Both the position numbers and the translations under genes were made by a program. From the NCBI RefSeq assembly GCF_012932375.1, contig NZ_JAAIIG010000002.1:248001-312000 (forward strand): a stretch of DNA of 64,000 bases, in the 5' to 3' direction. The DNA is from Bifidobacterium olomucense. GTDB taxonomy: Bacteria > Actinomycetota > Actinomycetes > Actinomycetales > Bifidobacteriaceae. Positions 38,796 to 48,278 of the stretch are shown piece by piece (the stretch's first letter is position 1; every line of letters begins with the position of its first letter). The notes beneath the pieces are model-generated. The model made no database searches. It was given only the letters and a program-made list of their open reading frames with translations, and had not been told where the DNA came from.

Positions 38796-39019
38796 CGAAA
38801 CCTCTCTTAATATCGATTGTCGTTGCTTGCGTAATTCTTCAGTACGTGTATTTGGTTCTACCTGCATTCACACACAAACCGGCACAAGCATACCCACACG
38901 TTGCGACGGACTCTCATTGTCCCACCCTTTGGCGCAACCCGGCATATGGTCCATTCCGTTCAGGCTCGACAGGGTCACCGGACGGGGTACACCCCTGAAA
39001 ATATCAGCCGCATCATAGA

Positions 39020-40114
39020 TTGCATGCTATGGAACATGTCACGCCGTCCGTGGAATCCCTCAACAGTACACAGCACGCGCCGTCGAGCGTGCCACGGGAT
39101 CTCGTCAGCGTGATTGTTCCGGTGTACAACGTCGAGCGATATCTGCCGGCTTGTTTGGACGCATTGATTGGCCAGACTTATCAGACTCTGGAGATTATGC
39201 TGATCGACGACGGATCGACGGACGGGTCGGCGGCGATCTGCGACGTGTACGCCGCGAGAGATGAACGTGTACATGTGATCCATCAGACCAACCGGGGGCA
39301 AAGCGCGGCACGCAATGCGGGACTTGACCGCGCGCAAGGCGAATACATCTGTTTTGTGGACGCGGATGACATACCGAACCGCAAGTACGTAGAGACTCTG
39401 GTACGCGGCATGGAGGACCATGACGCAGACATGGCCACGATTCGGTTCAGTCATATCGACCAAAACGGGCGGCCGATCGAGCGGCATGCCCCGCATAACC
39501 GGTATGACACCATCGTCACGCTCAACAGGGAACAAGCCCTTGTCCTGATACTCACCAACCGACTGGAGTCATTCCCGTGGTCGTATGCGGCCAAAAGCAC
39601 GCTCTATAACGGACCGTACCATGTACGGTTTCCCGAAGGTCAGGTCATGGAAGACGCTGCCACCACCTATCGGGCCATGGCCAACGGTTCGCGGCTCGTA
39701 TACTTGCCCGTCAGCGTCTACCAATATCGCATACGCGCAGGCTCGACCATGGACGGCAACAATCCAGCCATCACCCAAGGGTCCATTCTGAATTGCACGA
39801 GGATACTCAAGACGGTCGATGACCTTGGATTGCCGGAAAACGACGCCATGGATATCCGTTGCCGTTATTTTGAAATCCTCATCGCATGCCATTACACCCT
39901 GCTGCGAGATCGCTCCTCATATCGACACAATGACGACAGTGCCACGCAAGCACGGTATGTCAACTCACTGGCGCAATCGTTCGCCACACACATTGATGTA
40001 TCACGACTGCCTTTAGGCACACGTCTACGCTGGCAACTGATGCGCTGGAAACTGTCGCCGATTGTCGCATTCATCGAGCATATGACCCGGCGCCAAGCCG
40101 GTATCATGGCTTGA
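39020..40114 (+). CDS. GT2-family glycosyltransferase (EPS locus, convergent)
   Basis: About 364 residues. The GT-A fold is clear: VSVIVPVYNVERYLPACLDA, the nucleotide-sugar binding EIMLIDDGSTDGSAAICDVY, NRGQSAARNAGLDRAQGEYI, and the DXD-type ICFVDADDIPNRKYVE. The C-terminal half is family-variable, with no transmembrane anchor. It is the only EPS-locus gene on the plus strand and ends 8 bases from the end of the convergent operon. No strong RBS is visible; starts at 39020 or 39029 fit. The donor sugar cannot be predicted. Confidence 0.88.
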   Translation: MHAMEHVTPSVESLNSTQHAPSSVPRDLVSVIVPVYNVERYLPACLDALIGQTYQTLEIMLIDDGSTDGSAAICDVYAARDERVHVIHQTNRGQSAARNAGLDRAQGEYICFVDADDIPNRKYVETLVRGMEDHDADMATIRFSHIDQNGRPIERHAPHNRYDTIVTLNREQALVLILTNRLESFPWSYAAKSTLYNGPYHVRFPEGQVMEDAATTYRAMANGSRLVYLPVSVYQYRIRAGSTMDGNNPAITQGSILNCTRILKTVDDLGLPENDAMDIRCRYFEILIACHYTLLRDRSSYRHNDDSATQARYVNSLAQSFATHIDVSRLPLGTRLRWQLMRWKLSPIVAFIEHMTRRQAGIMA

Positions 40115-40122
40115 CTCGTGGC

Positions 40123-41298
40123 TTAGCGCAATCCCAGCAATTCGAAGAGCGGCGATTCGTTCTGCGCATCCGTCCAATCCAACGCCGCAAGGTTTTCCGT
40201 TATGCGCTGCCGCTCCTCAGGATGGTCGGCCAGACGGATAATCACATCGGCAAACGACTCCGCATCAGCGGCACGAATGAATCCCGTCTGTCCATCGACG
40301 ATCTGCTCGCGGAATGCCGGAATATCGGTGACGACCGCAGGAACCCCCAGAATCTTCGCCTCCTGCACCGTCAAGCCGAATCCTTCACACCGCGAAGTCT
40401 GCACGTACACGTCGGCCTGTTTCATATATGGATACGGATTGCGCACCTCTCCGCGCAATATGAATCGTTCGTTGAGCCCGAGTCCGTCGATCAGGATCTG
40501 CAGTTCATCACGGCTCACTCCCTCGCCATACACCTCCCACAGGAACGACAAACCACGTTCACGCAATGCGGCGGCGATGCGCACGCTCAATGCAAGATTC
40601 TTCTCCCGCACCAGTCTGCAGACGGTTACGATTCGCAATGCCGCGGCGCTCGTCCGCGTTGGCGGCGGCGTCACAGCAAGCATCGCCTTACGACGGACTT
40701 TATTAGCATCAACGGGATTGCGCAGCACGCGGGCACGCTCGGCAAGATGCGGGTACCGCCGAGTGAATGCATCCAATACCGTATTCGATACGCAGAAAAT
40801 ACGGTCATAGCATCTTGCCAAGCACCTATACGTGTCCTTCAGGTCCACATCCTCATTGTGTACCCATGTTGCATGAACCGGTGCACTGATATGCCCGCCG
40901 ATGATGGTGTTGATATTGTCATATCCTTCGAAATCCAGCACGGCGTCAAAAGGTCCTGCAGGAATTCCAGTCAGGTGTCTTCCAGCGTATTCGAACGCCA
41001 GACGGTTCCGTTTGCCGCTCAGCAGATGCAACGTCTTGCGCATCAGACGCATCCACCATTCCGGATGCTCTCCCTTCATCAGCAATGTGCCGAGGAAACG
41101 ACTCAGCATGCTATCGGCGCGGACATATGCCACCGTCGCACCTTTGGGCAACAGGTCCCCTATCACCTTGACATTTGCTCGCGTCACGAACACCACGTCG
41201 CATCCTTGCCGGCATAATAACGACATCATTCTGAACATCGCCATTTCCGTGCCGCCTCGCATACGGTGGCAACCGCATACCGCAATACGCTTGTTCAT
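40123..41298 (-). CDS. GT4-family glycosyltransferase (last gene of the EPS operon)
   Basis: A 391-residue GT-B retaining transferase. The N-terminal domain is MNKRIAVCGCHRMRGGTEMA and PVHATWVHNEDVDLKDTYRC. The C-terminal Glycos_transf_1 domain has LRIVTVCRLVREKNLALSVR, FLWEVYGEGVSRDELQILI and the E-x7-E motif in TSRCEGFGLTVQEAKILGVP. The start at 41298 overlaps the flippase stop as ATGA. It converges on the GT2 gene. Confidence 0.9.
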   Translation of the reverse strand: MNKRIAVCGCHRMRGGTEMAMFRMMSLLCRQGCDVVFVTRANVKVIGDLLPKGATVAYVRADSMLSRFLGTLLMKGEHPEWWMRLMRKTLHLLSGKRNRLAFEYAGRHLTGIPAGPFDAVLDFEGYDNINTIIGGHISAPVHATWVHNEDVDLKDTYRCLARCYDRIFCVSNTVLDAFTRRYPHLAERARVLRNPVDANKVRRKAMLAVTPPPTRTSAAALRIVTVCRLVREKNLALSVRIAAALRERGLSFLWEVYGEGVSRDELQILIDGLGLNERFILRGEVRNPYPYMKQADVYVQTSRCEGFGLTVQEAKILGVPAVVTDIPAFREQIVDGQTGFIRAADAESFADVIIRLADHPEERQRITENLAALDWTDAQNESPLFELLGLR

Positions 41299-42863
41299 CG
41301 CCGCCCGCCCCATTCATCGACATCGTGCCTCGGCGTTACGAATCCGCATGCCAGTTTCCATATCCGTGCACGCTCCTCACGGCGCAACACCGCGAACGCG
41401 CATGGCACGCTCGCCACCACCGCACAGCCCAACGCCGTTGCCACCAGCATGGCCCAACTGCGCGCGGGGATGAAGGCACGGCATAGCACCGTCACCGCAA
41501 GCATGATGGGCAATGTGGCCAGTCCCCTCACCTCGGCGGAGAACACGTGCTTCGCCGGGATTTCCATGCACCACGATGCGTACAGCGGTAACGCAACCAT
41601 GTTCTTGGCCGTGTCAAGTACGGCGGCCACGATGATGATCGACCAGATGCCCCAATCGGTCCACATCAGCATCGGGATCACCAGCACGATGTTGAGTACG
41701 CCGCACGTCAGAAACATCAACGACGGCACCTTCACCTTGTTCATCGCCGTATATACGTTGCTTATGGGACGCCCGCAGCTGCCGAGCAGCATGGCGAGCA
41801 GGGAGACTACGCCCATCGACTGCAGCCATCCGGCGTCTTCGCCGGGGGCCCATAGGCGGAAGAAGTCCGTGCCGTATACGATGAGGAACCCGCAGGGCAA
41901 CGACAACGTCAATCCCATGAACCGAATGGCGCGGTCCAGAGAACAGGCCATGTCATCCCGTCTGTCCTGGGCGTACAGGCGGAGCACACGTGGAGCGAAT
42001 ACCGAGGAGAGCATCGAGGCCACGTTCGTCATGAACTGCGGCATGGTTTTGGCGATGGAATATTGCCCGGCCACCAGCGCCCCCAGAAAACGGTTGGCCA
42101 GAAAGATATCCAACGCTATCAGCAGCGTATAGCTCGCCGAATCGACCGAATTCCATACGCCGGAACTCACCAGTTCACGAACCGCGCGCATACGGAACGA
42201 CGACCGGCGCACCGCCAACTGCGGCGTCAGTCTGCGCGTGTAGTACACGTTGGCCACGCACTGGTACAGGTTGAGCGCCAGCATGGACGCGGCGACGAAG
42301 CAGAGCATCGGCTTCCACAGGCAGAACAGCACCAACAGCACGCCGACGCGCAGCACATTGCCTTCTATATTGCGCACCGCGTTGCGGTCGAGCCGGTCGC
42401 TGATGTAATACACGCCGCCATACACGGACGTGACCAGTGCGAATTCCATGCCGATGGCGCAAAACAGGAAGGTCAGACGCACATCCTCCACCAGATTCGA
42501 CGGAATGTTCATCACGGTTTGCGGGAACATGACGATCAGCGCATACGGCACGGCGAATGCGATGGCGAGCGCCATATCGGCAATCATCACCGAGCTGAAG
42601 TACTCGTTGGCCTTTGCAATGTCGCCACGGTTGTAGGCGACGCCGATGAATCGTCCGGCCATCGCGTTCAACGCGCTGGTAAGAATCCCTGCATAGCCGA
42701 TGAGGTTGTTCACCAGTGGGATGAATCCGTACGCCTCCGCCCCAAGCGTGGCGATGATGTACGGTGTGAGCAGGAAGTTCACACCGAGTTGCACAAGAAA
42801 CGCGATGATCGTCGCCGTCATGCTGATCACCAGACGACGGCGTTCGTCGTCTCGATCGTTCAT
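41295..42863 (-). CDS. Polysaccharide repeat-unit flippase (Wzx-like, MOP superfamily)
   Basis: A 522-residue membrane protein with about 14 helices. The N-terminal block LVISMTATIIAFLVQLGVNF, LLTPYIIATLGAEAYGFIPL matches the Polysacc_synt entry; YSIAKTMPQFMTNVASMLSS and SVFAPRVLRLYAQ are in the middle; the later LLAMLLGSCGRPISNVYTAM and MNKVKVPSLMFLTCGVLNIV are typical of Wzx. It moves undecaprenyl-linked repeat units across the membrane. ATGA overlaps with both neighbours. Its presence makes this a Wzx/Wzy-type pathway rather than an ABC-exported or synthase-dependent one. Confidence 0.92.
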   Translation of the reverse strand: MNDRDDERRRLVISMTATIIAFLVQLGVNFLLTPYIIATLGAEAYGFIPLVNNLIGYAGILTSALNAMAGRFIGVAYNRGDIAKANEYFSSVMIADMALAIAFAVPYALIVMFPQTVMNIPSNLVEDVRLTFLFCAIGMEFALVTSVYGGVYYISDRLDRNAVRNIEGNVLRVGVLLVLFCLWKPMLCFVAASMLALNLYQCVANVYYTRRLTPQLAVRRSSFRMRAVRELVSSGVWNSVDSASYTLLIALDIFLANRFLGALVAGQYSIAKTMPQFMTNVASMLSSVFAPRVLRLYAQDRRDDMACSLDRAIRFMGLTLSLPCGFLIVYGTDFFRLWAPGEDAGWLQSMGVVSLLAMLLGSCGRPISNVYTAMNKVKVPSLMFLTCGVLNIVLVIPMLMWTDWGIWSIIIVAAVLDTAKNMVALPLYASWCMEIPAKHVFSAEVRGLATLPIMLAVTVLCRAFIPARSWAMLVATALGCAVVASVPCAFAVLRREERARIWKLACGFVTPRHDVDEWGGRR

Positions 42864-43993
42864 GATCTTCCGCCTTCGGTCAGATAGATGTGCTGCAGCA
42901 TCGCCGCGGTGGCACGCATGTCAAAACCGGCCATCGCCACACGCGACGCATACGACCCACGATCGCGCCGCCGAACAACACCCTCACGCAACGCCCGCGC
43001 CCATATCAGGGCATCATCCTGCAACGAGCAGAACCGCAACAGATCGGTGATCGCAGCCTGATCAGTCACCGCCTCACGCGACGCCACACACGGCAACCCC
43101 GCACACCGCGCCTCCACCAGCACGAACGGCAGACCTTCAAGGGTGGACGGCATCACAAATCCATCCATCGCCTGATACAGCTCATGCATGTCCGCGCGTC
43201 CCCCACCAAGCATCAACACAGAGCCTTCAGGCAAACCTATCGCCGATATCCTGCGGCGCAATTCACCTTCCAGTTCGCCTTGCCCGATAATGATGAACAC
43301 GCTTTTCGGTTCCATTCGGCGATACGCCGCAAACACATCCAAAGCGAACAGTGGATTCTTGCGATTGTTCAGATGTCCGCAGAACCCGATGACGTGTACG
43401 CCGTCCGGTATGCCGAACCAAGCACGGACCATATGCCGTGCCGTTTCATCAAAGCGAAAACGATCGGTATCAATGCCGTTCTTCACCCATGTATATGCCT
43501 TGCCGGGGAACAGATACGCCGCATTGTCCGAGCAAGCAAAGTATCTGGTCGGATACCGATGCACCTGACGTTCGACCAATCGGGCACGCCATCCCTGATG
43601 CTGATTCTCGAAGAAGCCGTCGCCCTCATGCGAATGCAGGATGCGCAGGCTCACGCCGCTTTTCGCTGCCACCGCCAGCGGATACACATAGGGGAAGCAG
43701 ACGTTCATATGTATGCCGCCGATCTCCGGATGCTCGGCGAACAGACGCCGCAACTCCCTCTCGGCGCGCCATGGGGCACGGCGGGCCGGGTAGATGGCGC
43801 GGAATATTCTTCCTCCCAGATCGCGCGCTTCCTCCTCGTACGCCATGGGCGACATGTCGTAGGGGATCAGAAAGTCGAACTGCACCAGATCACGGTCGAT
43901 CCGTCGATACAGATTCATGATGAACCGCTCGACGCCGCCGCGTACCCATGTCATTCCCTGCTGAAGGATATGCAACGGCTCATTACGAGTCAT
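42860..43993 (-). CDS. GT4-family glycosyltransferase (EpsF-like), copy 1 of a duplicated 3' end
   Basis: A 377-residue GT-B transferase. N-terminus: LHILQQGMTWVRGGVERFIM, FDFLIPYDMSPMAYEEEARD; middle: RYFACSDNAAYLFPGKAYTW; donor domain: VIGFCGHLNNRKNPLFALDV and the E-x7-E region STLEGLPFVLVEARCAGLPC. Its last 87 codons are nearly identical to those of the next gene (43990-45144), whereas the rest has only family-level similarity. ATGA overlaps at both ends. Confidence 0.9.
   Translation of the reverse strand: MTRNEPLHILQQGMTWVRGGVERFIMNLYRRIDRDLVQFDFLIPYDMSPMAYEEEARDLGGRIFRAIYPARRAPWRAERELRRLFAEHPEIGGIHMNVCFPYVYPLAVAAKSGVSLRILHSHEGDGFFENQHQGWRARLVERQVHRYPTRYFACSDNAAYLFPGKAYTWVKNGIDTDRFRFDETARHMVRAWFGIPDGVHVIGFCGHLNNRKNPLFALDVFAAYRRMEPKSVFIIIGQGELEGELRRRISAIGLPEGSVLMLGGGRADMHELYQAMDGFVMPSTLEGLPFVLVEARCAGLPCVASREAVTDQAAITDLLRFCSLQDDALIWARALREGVVRRRDRGSYASRVAMAGFDMRATAAMLQHIYLTEGGRS
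42861..43123. repeat. 263-bp direct repeat, copy A
   Basis: The 3' end of the glycosyltransferase gene 42860-43993. Identical to 43991-44253 at 259 of 263 positions (three differences near the gene end, one near position 43107), with an offset of exactly 1130 bases. Similarity stops abruptly after CTCCACCAGCAC. Confidence 0.92.
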
Positions 43994-45144
43994 GATCTTC
44001 CACCTTCGGTCAGATAGATGCGTTGCAGCATCGCCGCGGTGGCACGCATGTCAAAACCGGCCATCGCCACACGCGACGCATACGACCCACGATCGCGCCG
44101 CCGAACAACACCCTCACGCAACGCCCGCGCCCATATCAGGGCATCATCCTGCAACGAGCAGAACCGCAACAGATCGGTGATCGCAGCCTGATCAGTCACC
44201 GCCTCACGCGACGCCACACACGGCAACCCCGCACACTGCGCCTCCACCAGCACCATGGGAAGCCCCTCGTACAACGAAGTCAGCAGAAATCCGTCCATCA
44301 TCTGGTACAGGCAGTTGACGTCATCACGATTACCGCCCATGAACAATACAGACCGTTCCGGCAACGCCAATTCGCGCACTCGTTGCTCCAGCCTGTCGGA
44401 CAACTCGCCGCAACCTATCATCATCAGCACGCTATCCGGCTGCATCCTGCGATAATGCGCGAACACCTCCAACGCCAGCAAAGGATTTTTGCGACCAGTC
44501 AGATATCCGCAGAACCCCAGAACATGCGTGCTCTCGCCAATGTCATATCTGCGCCGATACCGCTGCCGAACGTCCGGCGAGAATCCGAACCGCTCGACAT
44601 CGATGCCGTTTTTCGCCCACAGATACGGTTTCCCCGGGAACATATATCGCGCAGCGCTGTCCGAACATGCCAGATATCGGGTGGGATGCCGATCGATCTG
44701 TCCGCGAACCAGTCGGTCACGTACCGCAGCGGCAACCCTGCTATGGATATCCAGCTTGGGTTGCACATCGAAGGCCCCATGCGCATGCAGGATCCGCAGC
44801 CGAATACCGCACTCCCGAGCAACCGCCAGCGGATAGGCATAAGGGAAGCAAGCATGTACATGCACTCCGACAATGTCCGGATGCTCGCGGTACACCTTCA
44901 GCAACGAATGCCTTGCTTGATACGCCGATTCCGACTGCGAGTACTGCGCCCGGAAGATCCGGCCCCCATAGTCGGCAATCTCCTCTTCGAAGGCCAGTTT
45001 CGGCGCATCATGAGCCGCAAGAAAATCGAATTGCACCAGGTCGCGGTCCATGTTGCGGTAAAGATCCATCATGAATCGCTCGATGCCTCCGATAGAGCCG
45101 AACATACCCCACTGCATGATGCGAATCGGTTTGTCAGCAGCCAT
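43990..45144 (-). CDS. GT4-family glycosyltransferase (EpsF-like), copy 2 of a duplicated 3' end
   Basis: About 384 residues, paralogous to the preceding entry: PIRIMQWGMFGSIGGIERFM, VQFDFLAAHDAPKLAFEEEI, RYLACSDSAARYMFPGKPYL, VLGFCGYLTGRKNPLLALEV and SLYEGLPMVLVEAQCAGLPC. The C-terminal 87 residues match copy 1 almost exactly at DNA level. AGGAG is well spaced for ATG 45144 (45147 is also possible). The start overlaps the preceding gene's 3' end by about 11 bases and the stop overlaps copy 1 as ATGA. Confidence 0.9.
   Translation of the reverse strand: MAADKPIRIMQWGMFGSIGGIERFMMDLYRNMDRDLVQFDFLAAHDAPKLAFEEEIADYGGRIFRAQYSQSESAYQARHSLLKVYREHPDIVGVHVHACFPYAYPLAVARECGIRLRILHAHGAFDVQPKLDIHSRVAAAVRDRLVRGQIDRHPTRYLACSDSAARYMFPGKPYLWAKNGIDVERFGFSPDVRQRYRRRYDIGESTHVLGFCGYLTGRKNPLLALEVFAHYRRMQPDSVLMMIGCGELSDRLEQRVRELALPERSVLFMGGNRDDVNCLYQMMDGFLLTSLYEGLPMVLVEAQCAGLPCVASREAVTDQAAITDLLRFCSLQDDALIWARALREGVVRRRDRGSYASRVAMAGFDMRATAAMLQRIYLTEGGRS
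43991..44253. repeat. 263-bp direct repeat, copy B
   Basis: The 3' end of the glycosyltransferase gene 43990-45144; partner of 42861-43123, with four mismatches in total. Recombination between the copies would remove 1130 bases and fuse the two genes in frame. Confidence 0.92.
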
Positions 45145-46171
45145 CATGTCTCCTTTTCCCAACACGAACGGGGAGCACCGTTCGCAGACGGTTCCACCAG
45201 AACCGCGCATCACCTGCGATCATTCCGATACGGTGGCGTAATCCGTCGAGCCTTCGCCGCCATCGCACGGAGCGGATATTGTCCACGCTCACCCGTTCCA
45301 CAGGCATCGGTTCGAACGAGTTCGGCAGTATCTGGAACCTGTCCGCATCCATGCTGCAAGTAACACGCATCGCGCGCCGTTGGAAATGCAGGTACATCAG
45401 CTCCTGCTGTTCGAACGTGCCCAGCCTGACGAAGCTGCGGCGCAACGTGCCGTTGTCCCACTCATATACCGCGCGTAGGGGCGGTTCCGTCAGGAACATG
45501 TTGAGATCGTCGTCATATCGGGTCAGTCGAATCGATGTGCTCCGGGACGACGCATTGCCGGAACGATCCCGCATGTAAATCGGGAAACCGTATGTCTGAT
45601 AGATGCGATTGATGTTAGCCGGCAGATAACTTTCATCGAAAGTAAAGCCGCGCGATGATTCCAGCACTTCGCGATACAGGTTTCGCCCATCCAGCGGCAG
45701 CATGAACCGACGGTTGTTTTCTTCAGTGTTGCGGTACAGCGCCAAGTGACCGACCGGGAATAGCTTGTCGTAACGATCAAGCATGTCACTGGTGATGAAA
45801 TGGCTCAGCTTCCCGAAGATGAGATCACAATCGCAATGTCCCCAGAACTCATATCCGCTCACATAGTCATGGAACAGATAGCCGTACATCGGTCTCAGAT
45901 CGCATAGCTTATACGGGCTCCGCATCTCCGGCGCGAAGGCGAACGCGTCTCGCACCCGGGCCTGCATATCGGCAAACGACTCATAATGAACCGTCACGTT
46001 GGCGGGATACGCGTACGGGGTTCGATCATCGGTGAAGATCAGCCAGTCGTAGTCTGCGTTCGTGCCGCACGAGTTCAGAAACAGCTGGAAGTAATTCGGA
46101 AGACGACCGTAGTACGGCAATATGATGACACACCTATTCACGGCCACTGACTCCTTCCCGTCCTCTGTCAT
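45134..46171 (-). CDS. DUF6625-type putative glycosyltransferase
   Basis: A 345-residue protein of a family found in capsule and EPS clusters. Landmarks: NRCVIILPYYGRLPNYFQLF, NADYDWLIFTDDRTPYAYPA, SPYKLCDLRPMYGYLFHDYV, and YEFWGHCDCDLIFGKLSHFI, where the D-C-D-L-I element looks like a DXD-type metal/nucleotide-sugar site. A basic C-terminus (RVGKRRHDGC) may contact the membrane. ATG 46171 is chosen because the upstream in-frame extension runs into the neighbouring glycosyltransferase coding region. It lies 62 bases after that gene, one of the few gaps in the operon. Confidence 0.82.
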   Translation of the reverse strand: MTEDGKESVAVNRCVIILPYYGRLPNYFQLFLNSCGTNADYDWLIFTDDRTPYAYPANVTVHYESFADMQARVRDAFAFAPEMRSPYKLCDLRPMYGYLFHDYVSGYEFWGHCDCDLIFGKLSHFITSDMLDRYDKLFPVGHLALYRNTEENNRRFMLPLDGRNLYREVLESSRGFTFDESYLPANINRIYQTYGFPIYMRDRSGNASSRSTSIRLTRYDDDLNMFLTEPPLRAVYEWDNGTLRRSFVRLGTFEQQELMYLHFQRRAMRVTCSMDADRFQILPNSFEPMPVERVSVDNIRSVRWRRRLDGLRHRIGMIAGDARFWWNRLRTVLPVRVGKRRHDGC

Positions 46172-46233
46172 ATGGCAACCGCCCCATGCCGTCCATGGGA
46201 TCACGTATTTCCCACCACACCATGCGTATCGGC

Positions 46234-47250
46234 CTATCGCCCATCGGGAACCTCCCGCACGCCCATCAGGCTTCTCGCGGAGTGCCATGATCGCGCACAC
46301 CATCTGAAGCAATACGGCATATGCCCGATCATCCAGATTTTCGCCTTGCGTGCCAGGGAAACCCGGACGTCGGCATATACCGCACGCGAATACCCGCGGA
46401 TGACTCGCGCATACCGCCGTACCTCCTGCGGATATTCGCCTCCCATCAGGTAGGTGAACAGCACGTCGTAGCAACGCATTGTTCGATAGAGTGCAAGTGC
46501 CGCAGTGTCCTCGTATCCTTCCGCGTTCAGCCGTTCGCCAGTGAGCTCGGCGATGTCGATCTTGTCCTCGATCGTTCCTACGAAGTTGGCGCAAATCGAT
46601 TGTTCACGGATGCGATAACGGTATAGCGGCCGCTCGTTCATATGCACCGTATGCGCTCGGTAGTAGGCGATGGCGTTGAAGTAATAGTCCTCACTGGTCA
46701 ACCCCTCCGGAAAACGCAGCACCGATCCTCGTTCCAATACGCCCCGACGATACAACCGCCCCCATGCCGCATCGGGAATACGCCGACCGATATACAGCAG
46801 ATCGAGAAGGGCCTGCAGACCGGTGTACCGACACGTCTCATATCGGGGCACGTCCAGCGTCGTCGTTCCGTCGTCCGAAACCACGCGCAGGCCGCATACC
46901 GCGACATCCGCTCGATACCGGCTCATATCGTCCATCAGCATGTCGATCATCGTTGCTTCGATGATGTCGTCGCTGTCCACGAATGCGACGTATTGCCCAT
47001 GCGATACGGACAGTCCCGCATTACGTGCGGCGGATAGTCCTTGATTCGTCTGATGGATGGTACGGATACGAGCATCCTTCGCCGCCCACCGGTCGCACAT
47101 TGCGGGACAGGCATCGTCCGACCCGTCATCCACGAGAATGATCTCCAGATTGCCGTAAGTCTGCCCCGTAACGCTGGCGACGCATTCGTCAAGATACGCC
47201 GCCACACGATAGACGGGAATAATCACGCTTACCACAGGCTGATCACTCAT
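46234..47250 (-). CDS. GT2-family glycosyltransferase
   Basis: A 338-residue GT-A enzyme: PVVSVIIPVYRVAAYLDECV, LEIILVDDGSDDACPAMCDR, NQGLSAARNAGLSVSHGQYV and AFVDSDDIIEATMIDM (DXD). The C-terminal part has FPEGLTSEDYYFNAIAYYRA and PLYRYRIREQSICAN, typical of the WcaA/EpsJ-like EPS transferases. ATGA overlap with the upstream gene sets the start at 47250. Confidence 0.92.
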   Translation of the reverse strand: MSDQPVVSVIIPVYRVAAYLDECVASVTGQTYGNLEIILVDDGSDDACPAMCDRWAAKDARIRTIHQTNQGLSAARNAGLSVSHGQYVAFVDSDDIIEATMIDMLMDDMSRYRADVAVCGLRVVSDDGTTTLDVPRYETCRYTGLQALLDLLYIGRRIPDAAWGRLYRRGVLERGSVLRFPEGLTSEDYYFNAIAYYRAHTVHMNERPLYRYRIREQSICANFVGTIEDKIDIAELTGERLNAEGYEDTAALALYRTMRCYDVLFTYLMGGEYPQEVRRYARVIRGYSRAVYADVRVSLARKAKIWMIGHMPYCFRWCARSWHSARSLMGVREVPDGR

Positions 47251-48278
47251 GATCTCGCCCACTCAATCGCACGCTGCAGCGTCCACCGGCACCGACCATA
47301 CAGACTCAGTACAACGGGACTGTGCAACGACAGCGCCCACGCCGTCAACACGGTCACCGGATCCATGGCGTTTCGACATCGCCGCGCGGCATCATATACG
47401 GTCTTATCCCGTGCGATTTCCGCAATCATCGCGTGCCTCATCTGCATGTTCGCGGGATCGTACAGTCGTCCCACGATGACGCCCGTCTGATACACAAACA
47501 GGTCTCCAAGCATGTTGACGCATCGATCGTCCCATCCGCCTATCAGACGAAGCGTCTCCTCATACGCTATGCGACGATTACGGAACCGATCCCGACTCAG
47601 AGTGTTGCAGAGACTGTACGCACGAGACACATACCGGTACAGCAAGTCAGGGATGCATGCCATACGATCAGCCGCCACGATCAGCGTCAGATTGAACAGC
47701 TGATCCTCGCCGACATGGAACGTCTCGTCGAAACGCACATGGTTACGTTCGATGAATGACCGCTCGTACAGCTTGTTCCACACCGGATTCAGGTAGTACT
47801 GCCGCATCATGTCGAAAAGATGCGGCCTGATCTGTTCGTGGGATGTCGTCGCGGGCATGGTCATCGCATGCCGTCCGGTTTCCCGATAGACTCCTTTGGC
47901 ATACCGTACGTTACGGTTGCCGCAGACCACCATCTGGCAATTCCGCGATGTCGCCAACCCCAGCATGGTCTGCATCATATGGGGTTCGGCGATGTCGTCC
48001 GGGTCCACAAAAGCGATATACTCACCCGCCGCCGCATCCAGTCCGGCATTGCGGGCGGAGGCCACGCCGCCGTTGCTCTTATGGATAACCCGTACCCGAG
48101 CATCCTTCCTCTGCCATTCGTCACAAACGCGCAAGCTGCCATCCGTGGATTCATCATCGATGAGAATGATTTCCATATTGCGGTACGTTTGGCACGTAAT
48201 GCTGCTCATGCACCGGTCGAGGAATCGTTCGACGTTATAGACCGGTACGATGACGCTGACCAACGGTTGCCTGTTCAT
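47247..48278 (-). CDS. GT2-family glycosyltransferase
   Basis: A 343-residue GT-A enzyme, paralogous to the previous one: PLVSVIVPVYNVERFLDRCM, MEIILIDDESTDGSLRVCDE, NGGVASARNAGLDAAAGEYI, AFVDPDDIAEPHMMQTM (DXD variant DPDD). The C-terminal half includes NPVWNKLYERSFIERNHVRF and DETFHVGEDQLFNLTLIVAA. ATGA overlap with the upstream GT4 gene. Confidence 0.92.
   Translation of the reverse strand: MNRQPLVSVIVPVYNVERFLDRCMSSITCQTYRNMEIILIDDESTDGSLRVCDEWQRKDARVRVIHKSNGGVASARNAGLDAAAGEYIAFVDPDDIAEPHMMQTMLGLATSRNCQMVVCGNRNVRYAKGVYRETGRHAMTMPATTSHEQIRPHLFDMMRQYYLNPVWNKLYERSFIERNHVRFDETFHVGEDQLFNLTLIVAADRMACIPDLLYRYVSRAYSLCNTLSRDRFRNRRIAYEETLRLIGGWDDRCVNMLGDLFVYQTGVIVGRLYDPANMQMRHAMIAEIARDKTVYDAARRCRNAMDPVTVLTAWALSLHSPVVLSLYGRCRWTLQRAIEWARS

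Noticed and set aside
37083..38810. A 575-codon plus-strand frame over typA
   Set aside because: Antisense shadow of a highly conserved GTPase gene.
46172..46594. N-terminal extension of the DUF6625 protein to 46594
   Set aside because: The extension lies inside the coding region of the upstream GT2 gene and reads as Arg/Gly-rich shadow; family similarity starts after 46171.
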